Source: an uncultured Sulfuricurvum sp.
GTDB lineage: Bacteria > Campylobacterota > Campylobacteria > Campylobacterales > Sulfurimonadaceae
Length of the DNA stretch: 13,732 nucleotides
Assembly (NCBI RefSeq): GCF_937936435.1
Contig: NZ_CALDDG010000106.1
Span: 1-13,732 of the forward strand
Direction: 5' to 3'
The position numbers and the translations under genes are program-made. Below are positions 1 to 6,174 of the stretch, in pieces (the stretch's first letter is position 1; every line of letters starts with the position of its first letter). A model generated the notes under the pieces. It was not told the DNA's origin. It saw only the letters and a list, made by a program, of their open reading frames with translations, and did no database searches.

Positions 1-283
1 CCGAAAGTACGAGACCTTCGGGCATGACTGTCGGAACGTCTTTTAGCGAATGAACCGCCATCTGCGCCTCGCCGCGAAGCATTGACTCTTCGATCTCCTT
101 TAGAAACAACCCTTTTCCTCCGATTTTTGCAAGCGGAGCATCCAAAATTTTATCACCTGAAGTGATGATGATTTTAAGCTCCACTTCCACGTCGGTAAAA
201 TGCGATTCGATAACCGATTTGATATGACGGGATTGCCAAAGGGCGAGTTTGCTTCCGCGAGTAGCGATGGTGAGTTTTTTCAT
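1..283 (-). CDS. hemC: Porphobilinogen deaminase (hydroxymethylbilane synthase), N-terminal part, cut by window edge
   Basis: Seen: reading leftward from ATG at 283, 94 codons remain open to base 1. The translation has the family landmarks IATRGSKLALWQ (residues 6-17), GGKGLFLKEIEE (55-66) and AVHSLKDVPT (76-85). D82 matches the catalytic Asp84 of the E. coli enzyme. Known: HemC is a cytoplasmic enzyme that polymerises four porphobilinogens into hydroxymethylbilane on a dipyrromethane cofactor. The cofactor cysteine lies in the C-terminal domain, which is outside this window. Neighbours: the start is 3 nt after the stop of the DsbC-like gene, so it should be translated from the same message as hemA upstream. 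The Shine-Dalgarno is weak (AAGG about 11 nt upstream, inside the previous gene), which suggests translational coupling. The truncation is only the sequence boundary. Confidence 0.97.
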   Translation of the reverse strand, partial: MKKLTIATRGSKLALWQSRHIKSVIESHFTDVEVELKIIITSGDKILDAPLAKIGGKGLFLKEIEESMLRGEAQMAVHSLKDVPTVMPEGLVLS

Positions 284-286
284 GTA

Positions 287-1123
287 TTACTTAACCTTAA
301 TCTCTTTGTATTTATTTTTAGACGAATCTTTTTGGCCGTTGAAAAAGACGGTCGGCGTTCCGGCGACCATCATCGACCGTGCCGCATTTTGATCCGATTC
401 GAATTGTTTGACGACTGAAGAACGGCGGATATCGGCAACGGTTACTTTAGTCCCGAACGCTTTGTTAAAGACGTCAAGAATCTTTTGATCATCGGTTTCG
501 TTGGCATTGATATCGAGTTTATAAAGTCCCAATACGGCATTATCCGTACCGTTTTGTTCTTCGGCAATCGCTGCTTTTGTCAACGTCACCGATGCAGGGT
601 GAAGCCCGGCCAACGGGAAATGATAATAATAGACGGCAAACGATTTTGGATATTTCGCCATATAGGCCAAAGCTTCCGGTACATACCGACGGCAAAAAGG
701 GCACAACGGATCGGAGAAGATCGCGATTTTATTCTCGGCATTGGCATCGCCGCTGATTAAATTGGCTTTGGTATAAAAAGTATTGCTAAAATCGGGAGCG
801 ATGGTATCGTTGTAGCGCTCACCGCTTTTGAGATTGATGAGTTCGGGAGAAATAACGTTTCCGCTCACGAAATAGGTGCCGTTTTGATTGATATGACGTG
901 TATCTTTGCCTTGTTTGACATCGGCTTCTATATTGACGAAATAAGCTTGCCAGCCGCTCATGTTCGGAACGTTTTTCTTGCCGTTCACATCAATCTGCAA
1001 ATTGCTGATATTGGGATTGTTTCCGATCCCTTTTTTTAAAAAAGCGACGACTTCAGCGTCGGTTGCCGCAAAGAGGCTAACGGAGAGAAGGAGTGTCGCG
1101 GATAATTTCGGCATCAATGACAT
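287..1123 (-). CDS. Periplasmic DsbC/DsbG-like thiol-disulfide oxidoreductase (thioredoxin fold)
   Basis: Seen, numbering from the upstream ATG at 1129: an N-terminal hydrophobic signal peptide (about residues 7-22, ending FAATDA), an N-terminal region of about 100 residues, then a thioredoxin-like domain. The active site is C143-P-F-C146 in a SDPLCPFC context, with the cis-proline loop GTPT at 257-260 (P259). Known: this pattern fits DsbA/DsbC-type enzymes that oxidise or isomerise cysteines in exported proteins. Isomerase versus oxidase cannot be decided from sequence alone. Start choice: AAGG directly abuts the ATG at 1129 but sits 6 nt before the ATG at 1123, so 1123 is preferred; 1114 is a third option. 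The gene overlaps the end of fxsA by 47 bp, more than any other junction here, and is 3 nt from hemC. From memory, C. jejuni lacks it between the fxsA-like gene and hemC, so it looks like a lineage-specific insertion into a conserved operon. Confidence 0.85.
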   Translation of the reverse strand: MSLMPKLSATLLLSVSLFAATDAEVVAFLKKGIGNNPNISNLQIDVNGKKNVPNMSGWQAYFVNIEADVKQGKDTRHINQNGTYFVSGNVISPELINLKSGERYNDTIAPDFSNTFYTKANLISGDANAENKIAIFSDPLCPFCRRYVPEALAYMAKYPKSFAVYYYHFPLAGLHPASVTLTKAAIAEEQNGTDNAVLGLYKLDINANETDDQKILDVFNKAFGTKVTVADIRRSSVVKQFESDQNAARSMMVAGTPTVFFNGQKDSSKNKYKEIKVK

Positions 1124-1484
1124 TGTCATCCTTTGGTTGAGTTGGTGGTTGATATTTTCGCGTAAAACGGTTAATAATCAGCGAACTAAAAAGGGAGAAC
1201 TGCAAGACGATCCCGATCAGATCGCTGAGAAAGCCGGGAACAATCAGCAAAATCGCACCGAAGAGTCCCATCATATTTCGCTGAGAGAACCCCTCCATAT
1301 CGATCTGGCGCATTCGAAGGGCATAGATGTTTTCCGCAAGCGTATGACGAAAATTCATAAGGATAAAAATTCCGAGAAACGCACTGAATACGATCTCTAA
1401 AAAAGTAGCCAAACCTCCGATGCGCGATGCGATCTCGACGGTCAGACTCACCTCTAAAAAAAGGTAGATCAGAAAATAGATCAT
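1077..1484 (-). CDS. fxsA: FxsA-family membrane protein
   Basis: Seen: 135 residues. The first two thirds is membrane-embedded, with hydrophobic segments near 1-18, 24-44 and 70-106. The family signature appears as LLIVPGFLSDLIG (79-91), an equivalent of the LLLIPGFxTD motif. A polar cytoplasmic tail follows from about residue 107. Known: E. coli FxsA was named for suppressing F-exclusion of phage T7; its biochemical role is unknown. Neighbours: ATG at 1484 overlaps the proS stop by 4 nt (ATGA), so the two are translationally coupled. The matching gene in C. jejuni (Cj0544, from memory) sits in the same place between proS and hemC. The last 47 bases of coding sequence are shared with the following dsb-like gene, which may constrain the tail. 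Confidence 0.9.
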   Translation of the reverse strand: MIYFLIYLFLEVSLTVEIASRIGGLATFLEIVFSAFLGIFILMNFRHTLAENIYALRMRQIDMEGFSQRNMMGLFGAILLIVPGFLSDLIGIVLQFSLFSSLIINRFTRKYQPPTQPKDDNVIDAEIIRDTPSLR

Positions 1485-3184
1485 TTCACCAATTCTCGTA
1501 TCTTAGCGATGACTTCCGTCGCACCGACCGTGATGATCTCCCGTGTGGCACGGATCATAATCTGAACCGAACCGTTGTCGAGCTCTTTTCCTACAATGAC
1601 CGTGTAAGGAAATCCGATCAATTCGGCATCGGACATTTTAAATCCGAAACGCTCTTTTCGGTCATCCAAAATCGCTTCGATTCCCTCTTTTTGCAACTGC
1701 GCATAGAGATTTTCACCGTATTGCATATGCGATTCTTCTTTGATGTTCGAGACCATTACGTTGACCAAATACGGAGCCGTAGCAGGAGTCCAGATGCACC
1801 CTTTTTCATCGTGGTGCTGCTCGATGACTGCAGCGACCAGACGGCTTACACCCATTCCGTACGTCCCCATAATAAACGGTTGAGAACGGCCGTTTTCATC
1901 CAAATATTCGGCTTTAAGCGGAGCGGAGTAGACCGTACCGAGTTTAAAGATATGCCCTACTTCAATCCCTTTGGTATGGAGGATTTTACCGCCGCAATGA
2001 GGACATCCGTCCCCTTCTTGCACTGTCACCAAATCCGCAAACGACGCTTCGTTCATAACGCTCAGATCAACCCCTACGAAATGGTAATCGACTTCATTCG
2101 CACCGCAGATCATCGATATCGCACCACGGGTATCGTTATCCATCACGAAACGGATTTTATCCTGATCGAGCGGCCCGATAAATCCCGGAACCAAACCGAT
2201 TTCACTCAATTCCGCTTCGGTAATATCGACCAGATCGATCGCCCCGACACTGTTACGGGCTTTAACCTCCTGCAACTCGTCGCAACCGCGAATAAAGAAA
2301 CAAACCGGTTCGCTCCCTTCGGTATAGACGGCACGCATCACAACCGCTTTAAGAGTATAGTAAGGATCTACATGGAAAAACCCGCTCAGATCATCGATCG
2401 ATTTGACGTTAGGCGTTTTAAAACGGGCAAAATCGGCACTTGGCGCTTCCGGGATCGTCGCACGCGGTGCACGTCGTGCCGCTTCGACGTTGGCACCGTA
2501 TTCGCAGCTATCACAAACTGCCAGAGTATCTTCCCCGCTTTGCGCCAATACCATCAGCTCTTTCGATCCCGTACCGCCTATCGCGCCGCTATCAGCCTCT
2601 ACGATACGAAAATTAAGCCCCAAACGCTCCAGAACACGTTTATATGCCGCTTCCATCGCATCGAATTCACGATCTAAATCGTCTGTCGAAGCGTGAAAAC
2701 TGTAACCGTCTTTCATTACAAATTCGCGCGCACGCATCAAACCGAATCGGGGGCGCGCTTCGTCACGGAATTTGGTTTTGATCTGATAGACGTTCAACGG
2801 AAGCTGTTTATAACTCGTTACGCGGTTGCGGACGATGCTCACCATCATCTCTTCATGGGTAGGGCCGAGGACGAAGAGATTCTCTTTACGGTCCCGGAAA
2901 CGGAGAAGTTCTTTTCCGAATTTCTCGATCCGTCCGCTCTCTTCCCACAATTCTGCCGGAGTAACGAAGCTGAGATCCACTTCCAATGCTCCGCACGCCG
3001 CCATCTCTTCGTTGATAATGGCTTCGATTTTTCGCAAGACGCGTTTGCCCAGCGGTAAAAAATTATACAGACCGCTCGCCACCTGCATGACGAACCCGGC
3101 ACGGGAAAGATAAATGTGGCTCGGCAGCTGAGCGTCTTTAGGAGATTCTTTTGTCGTTGGGATATAGGCTTTGGTAAAACGCAT
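1481..3184 (-). CDS. proS: Prolyl-tRNA synthetase, bacterial type with editing insertion
   Basis: Seen: 567 residues, the normal length for the bacterial-type enzyme. Class II catalytic landmarks are the GPTHEE segment (107-112), motif 2 KFRDEARPRFGLMRAREF (138-155) and motif 3 GTYGMGVSR (440-448). Between motifs 2 and 3 (about 225-405) lies the editing insertion, bounded by two CxxC pairs (C224/C227 and C394/C397). The C-terminal anticodon-binding domain runs from about 470. Known: ProRS charges tRNA-Pro with proline in the cytoplasm, and the insertion domain hydrolyses mischarged Ala-tRNA-Pro. Neighbours: the hemA stop and this start share one base (TAATG), and the proS stop overlaps the fxsA start. 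No truncation or odd composition is seen. A long open frame on the opposite strand is a by-product of codon bias. Confidence 0.99.
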   Translation of the reverse strand: MRFTKAYIPTTKESPKDAQLPSHIYLSRAGFVMQVASGLYNFLPLGKRVLRKIEAIINEEMAACGALEVDLSFVTPAELWEESGRIEKFGKELLRFRDRKENLFVLGPTHEEMMVSIVRNRVTSYKQLPLNVYQIKTKFRDEARPRFGLMRAREFVMKDGYSFHASTDDLDREFDAMEAAYKRVLERLGLNFRIVEADSGAIGGTGSKELMVLAQSGEDTLAVCDSCEYGANVEAARRAPRATIPEAPSADFARFKTPNVKSIDDLSGFFHVDPYYTLKAVVMRAVYTEGSEPVCFFIRGCDELQEVKARNSVGAIDLVDITEAELSEIGLVPGFIGPLDQDKIRFVMDNDTRGAISMICGANEVDYHFVGVDLSVMNEASFADLVTVQEGDGCPHCGGKILHTKGIEVGHIFKLGTVYSAPLKAEYLDENGRSQPFIMGTYGMGVSRLVAAVIEQHHDEKGCIWTPATAPYLVNVMVSNIKEESHMQYGENLYAQLQKEGIEAILDDRKERFGFKMSDAELIGFPYTVIVGKELDNGSVQIMIRATREIITVGATEVIAKIRELVK

Positions 3185-4476
3185 TATTTTCCTTTAGGGT
3201 AATAGGTACAGGCATTTTGGGAGAGATCGGAACCCTCTTCCTGATTCATTAAAAAACTCATCGATTCGATCAGCGTATCGATCCGCATCGGATCGGACCC
3301 GTCACGCATCCGTTCGGCAAACGGATGCAAGAACCGTTTTAATGCCTGCTCCGTCGCTTTGCGTACCGCATATTCGTATTCTTTGGGAATGTATCCGTGA
3401 TCCATGACCCGAGTCGCCTCTTCGTATGCCGCCTGATACGCTTGCACATACATGCTTTTGATCAGCGGTTCGACCGAGAGGCTTTTAAGCCATTCGAAAA
3501 ATCCTAGAACATGGCGACGGACAATGACATACGAAAGTTTCGCTTCATCTTCGCGTAAAGCGATATTTTCGCTGACAATCTCTTTGAGATCATCGACCTG
3601 AAAAAGCCGTATATCCCATATTTCATGATTACACTCGATATCGCGCGGAACCGCCATATCGAACCAATAGCGGGTAAATTCGCACGGGCGTAGCATCTCT
3701 TCGGTAATAATCGGATGGAGCGATCCGGTAGAGGTAAAGAGCATTTCGTATTCGTTGATCGCATAATCGAGTTCTTCAAACGACCGTACCCGTGCGCCGC
3801 ACTCTTTGGCGATTGCTTCGGCTTTTTCAAACGTCCGGTTCATGATCGTCACATCGACACCCTGGGCACTCAAATGTTTACAGGTAATGACCGACATCTC
3901 TCCCGAACCGATGACCAATGCTTTTTTACCGCTAACTTCACCGATACTCTCTTTGACTTTGGCAACGGCAACGCTGGCGACGGATACCGGTTTGGAAGAG
4001 ATATTGGTCGCATTACGCACTTCAGCGGCACATTTGAGTGCGTACGCCATTGCCCGGGAAATCTTTTGGGAAGAGAGGGCATTGTCCTGTGAAAGTTTAA
4101 AAGCGTCTTTGAGCTGACCGGCAATCTGGGTTTCACCGACAACCATCGAGTCGAGTGAACTGGCAACGCTGAACAGATGATGAATGCACCCTTCATCATC
4201 AAATACATCGGCACGTTCGCGGAGCTCTTCACGGCTGAGTCCGGAATGTTGGGACAAAAGATTAAAAACGGTATCGCTTGCTGCCGCGGGGTCATTACAG
4301 CTGCAAAAAATCTCGACACGGTTACAGGTGGAAAGAACCATCGATTCACTGATATGGGTATCGCCGTTTAAGGCACGCATCCCTGCAATCTGAGCCGCTT
4401 CGTCAACAAACGCAAGCTTTTCACGAATAGCGAGGGTGGAGTTTTTATGGGAAAAACTGATAATCAGATAATGCAT
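3184..4476 (-). CDS. hemA: Glutamyl-tRNA reductase
   Basis: Seen: 430 residues from ATG at 4476. The N-terminal catalytic domain has the nucleophile in VLSTCNRVEIF (C51) and the conserved VVGETQIAGQLK (112-123). The NADPH-binding domain has the glycine motif VIGSGEMS (188-195). The C-terminal half is the helical dimerisation domain. Known: it reduces glutamate on Glu-tRNA to glutamate-1-semialdehyde, the first committed step of C5-pathway tetrapyrrole synthesis. Start choice: a TTG codon lies immediately before the ATG. The ATG is preferred because AAGAAG sits 6 nt upstream and the ATG forms a TGATG junction with the upstream polyprenyl synthase stop. Neighbours: proS follows in a TAATG junction and hemC lies further down the same operon, so the first and a later haem-pathway step are co-transcribed. 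Confidence 0.98.
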   Translation of the reverse strand: MHYLIISFSHKNSTLAIREKLAFVDEAAQIAGMRALNGDTHISESMVLSTCNRVEIFCSCNDPAAASDTVFNLLSQHSGLSREELRERADVFDDEGCIHHLFSVASSLDSMVVGETQIAGQLKDAFKLSQDNALSSQKISRAMAYALKCAAEVRNATNISSKPVSVASVAVAKVKESIGEVSGKKALVIGSGEMSVITCKHLSAQGVDVTIMNRTFEKAEAIAKECGARVRSFEELDYAINEYEMLFTSTGSLHPIITEEMLRPCEFTRYWFDMAVPRDIECNHEIWDIRLFQVDDLKEIVSENIALREDEAKLSYVIVRRHVLGFFEWLKSLSVEPLIKSMYVQAYQAAYEEATRVMDHGYIPKEYEYAVRKATEQALKRFLHPFAERMRDGSDPMRIDTLIESMSFLMNQEEGSDLSQNACTYYPKGK

Positions 4477-5366
4477 CAATGACTTCTTTGGATCACGGTC
4501 TCTATAATAGCACGCAACGCCGCATCCTCACCGATTGCTTCGAGTGCTTCGTCGCACAGTGCTCTGGCATAGCCGTATGAGCGTTCGATGATCGAATGTT
4601 GTGCCATCTGGGTGTGAATCCACCCTTTTTCTTCTTCGTTCAGAACCTGTGCATGATTTTCGATCAAGCATTTTTTGCCGTTCTCGTCGAGACTTTCATA
4701 AAGATCGATATACGGAAGGGTCGTTTTTCCTTCGACGAAATCGTTCAATGAAGGTTTCCCGAGCGTTTTTTCATCGGCGGTAATATCAAGGATATCATCG
4801 ACGATTTGAAATGCCAGTCCCAGATTTTTACCGTACGTCGCATGGGCAAAAGCGTCTTTTTGCGCCAAAACCGCGGCACTATACGCACATGCTTCGATCA
4901 GGGTCGCCGTTTTAAGATAGAGCATTTTGAGATACAGATCGCGATCGCTGTTAAACTCTGCCGCCATTTCGACGTCCATCATTTCTCCGACGGAGAGCTT
5001 GGTTACGGAATCGGCAATCGAGCGTGAAATGGCCGGATCAAATGAGGTCAATTCGCTAAACGCTTTGGAATAGAGAATATCGCCGAGCATAATAGCGGTT
5101 TTAGACCCTTCTGTCGCATTGACCGAAGGGACGCCGCGGCGAAGCTGCGATTCGTCGATCACATCATCGTGCAACAGGCTCGCGGCATGGATCAATTCAA
5201 CAATCGCACCCAAAAGAGGTGCCGTCGGAGCTTCGGGGGCAATCGTCAAAATCAGTCTCGCACGAAGGCGCTTCCCGCCTGACAGCTTCGCAAACAATTC
5301 ATTTGCTTTCGGATATTCGACCTCATCGATCAATTTTGCGATAAGCGCTTCTACCTTGTCCAACAT
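4476..5366 (-). CDS. ispB: Long-chain trans-polyprenyl diphosphate synthase (probably the menaquinone side-chain enzyme)
   Basis: Seen: 296 residues with all polyprenyl synthetase landmarks: GGKRLRARL (30-38), the first Asp-rich motif LLHDDVIDE (64-72; D67, D68, D71), GEMMD (127-131), KTATL (152-156) and the second Asp-rich motif FQIVDDILD (186-194). The first motif is DDxxD, without the two-residue insert of E. coli IspA, and the residue five before it is a small alanine (A62). Known: a small residue at that position leaves the product tunnel open, as in octaprenyl synthase IspB; short-chain enzymes place a bulky residue there. Inference: it makes a C30-C40 chain. Campylobacterota commonly use MK-6, so hexaprenyl is a reasonable guess. 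Orthologues are variously labelled ispA or ispB. It follows the small exported protein by 8 nt and is joined to hemA by TGATG. Confidence 0.92.
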   Translation of the reverse strand: MLDKVEALIAKLIDEVEYPKANELFAKLSGGKRLRARLILTIAPEAPTAPLLGAIVELIHAASLLHDDVIDESQLRRGVPSVNATEGSKTAIMLGDILYSKAFSELTSFDPAISRSIADSVTKLSVGEMMDVEMAAEFNSDRDLYLKMLYLKTATLIEACAYSAAVLAQKDAFAHATYGKNLGLAFQIVDDILDITADEKTLGKPSLNDFVEGKTTLPYIDLYESLDENGKKCLIENHAQVLNEEEKGWIHTQMAQHSIIERSYGYARALCDEALEAIGEDAALRAIIETVIQRSH

Positions 5367-5374
5367 TCTCTAAA

Positions 5375-5785
5375 TCACTTCTCCGTTAAATAATCCAACA
5401 CTATCCGATTCTCTTTATCGATCAGAAAAAAATCCATTTGAGCGGTGTTATTCCCCTCATCGAACTTTTTAAACGTAACAAGAGCGTAAGGGACATCCAT
5501 CTGACTCCGATCCGGAGGCAAAAGGCGTTTTCGAAAACTATTGTTCGCATATCCCGAATAAAGCATGTGCTGTCCGACGAATCGGTCAAAACTCTCATGC
5601 ACCACCAATACTTTATCGGTATAAAGCGTCCATCGAAACGTCAAAAGACGCTCCTGTCCCGGACTTTTGACCAGTATTTTGACTAACTGGTCTTTTTTAA
5701 GGACAAAGCTTTTCGTTTCTCTCCACGGGGCGGCATCGGCTATCCAAAACATCCCCAGAAGTGCGAATACGAAAAAAAATCTCAC
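5375..5785 (-). CDS. Small exported protein of unknown function (HP0241/Cj0540 position)
   Basis: Seen: 136 residues starting at a GTG codon. A short hydrophobic signal peptide (about 2-18, ending ADA before APW) is followed by a mostly beta-strand, charged mature part with no cysteines and no motif I recognise. It is therefore probably periplasmic or secreted. The GTG lies only 2 nt after the DUF2018 stop, so it is probably translated by coupling; no strong separate ribosome site is visible. Codons 3-5 contain a run of eight T on the coding strand (plus-strand A8 at 5772-5779). The same position between DUF2018 and the polyprenyl synthase is occupied by a small exported protein in H. pylori and C. 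jejuni (from memory), so the gene is real and conserved, but I cannot assign a role. Confidence 0.8.
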   Translation of the reverse strand: MRFFFVFALLGMFWIADAAPWRETKSFVLKKDQLVKILVKSPGQERLLTFRWTLYTDKVLVVHESFDRFVGQHMLYSGYANNSFRKRLLPPDRSQMDVPYALVTFKKFDEGNNTAQMDFFLIDKENRIVLDYLTEK

Positions 5786-5787
5786 GA

Positions 5788-6072
5788 CTACTCGTTTTGG
5801 GTCAACACGTTCCCAACCGAAATGATGTACAAATTCTTCGCCATCATATCGATCTCATCAGCGCGTTCAAACTGCATCGTTTGAAGGATACGTTCTATCG
5901 CATCTTCGCCGTGCGCTTCCTGTAACATCAGTTCCATCGCCGCCATACGGGTCATCAAACGTTCCAGTTCGTTTTGAACCAAATCACGGTTAGCGTTGTA
6001 AACGATGTCTAAAAATTTGCTTTTCGGCGAACCTTGGAAAATATCGTCTTCGTCTTCAAACAGATTATACAT
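5788..6072 (-). CDS. DUF2018 family protein (HP0242-like)
   Basis: Seen: 94 residues, almost entirely helical and acidic, starting MYNLFEDEDDIFQG. It has an NELERL helix in the middle and a conserved-looking ISVGNVLTQNE end, which resembles the SMANILSGNE end of H. pylori HP0242 as I remember it. Known: this family is restricted to Campylobacterota, and the HP0242 structure is an intertwined, knotted-looking helical homodimer of unknown role. Start: ATG at 6072 with GGAG 5 nt upstream, a good ribosome site. Neighbours: first gene of the operon that runs to hemC, with a clear -10 box about 32 nt upstream of the start codon. Expected in the cytoplasm: no signal peptide and no membrane segment. 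Confidence 0.9.
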   Translation of the reverse strand: MYNLFEDEDDIFQGSPKSKFLDIVYNANRDLVQNELERLMTRMAAMELMLQEAHGEDAIERILQTMQFERADEIDMMAKNLYIISVGNVLTQNE

Positions 6073-6103
6073 TGTATCTCCAAAGTATCAATTTAAGTCG
6101 GCG

Positions 6104-6109
6104 ATTATA
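6104..6109 (-). promoter_or_regulatory. -10 box for the DUF2018-to-hemC operon
   Basis: Seen: read on the minus strand, the box is a perfect TATAAT in an extended context (TGGTATAATC). The expected start of transcription is near 6097, giving a leader of about 25 nt that carries the GGAG ribosome site. There is no recognisable TTGACA at -35. Known: housekeeping promoters in this phylum usually lack a conserved -35 and have T-rich tracts upstream; here a T8 tract lies at about -37 to -44. Confidence 0.7.
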
Positions 6110-6125
6110 CCACCACAATTCTTAG

Positions 6126-6133
6126 GTGCGCAC
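6126..6133. promoter_or_regulatory. GTGCGCAC palindrome next to the operon promoter
   Basis: Seen: a perfect 8-bp palindrome, GTGCGCAC, centred about 32 bases upstream of the predicted transcription start, followed by A8 on the plus strand. Inference: it occupies the -35 region and could be an operator. It is short enough to be chance, and I recognise no regulator for it. The rest of 6073-6174 is a purine-rich tract on the plus strand with no hairpin followed by a U-run, so I see no intrinsic terminator for the RND gene. Confidence 0.25.
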
Positions 6134-6174
6134 AAAAAAAAGAGAGGGAAAGAAAATAAAAGAAAGAGATACAT

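Noticed and set aside
1..30. Possible adapter at the left end of the window
   Set aside because: The bases continue the hemC frame naturally (KDVPTVMPEGLVLS), so this end is genuine sequence.
1427..2677. 416-codon open frame on the plus strand opposite proS
   Set aside because: It lies wholly antisense to an unmistakable proS, has no recognisable domain or ribosome site, and such frames are expected opposite genes with this codon bias.
3715..4117. Plus-strand open frames opposite hemA
   Set aside because: They are fully inside hemA on the opposite strand, with low-complexity or arginine-rich translations and no family signature.
6073..6173. Inverted repeat TGTATCTC (6073-6080) and GAGATACA (6166-6173) flanking the intergenic region
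   Set aside because: Arms of 8 bp about 85 bases apart, one covering the DUF2018 ribosome site and the other a purine tract; chance is likely and no mobile-element features accompany them.
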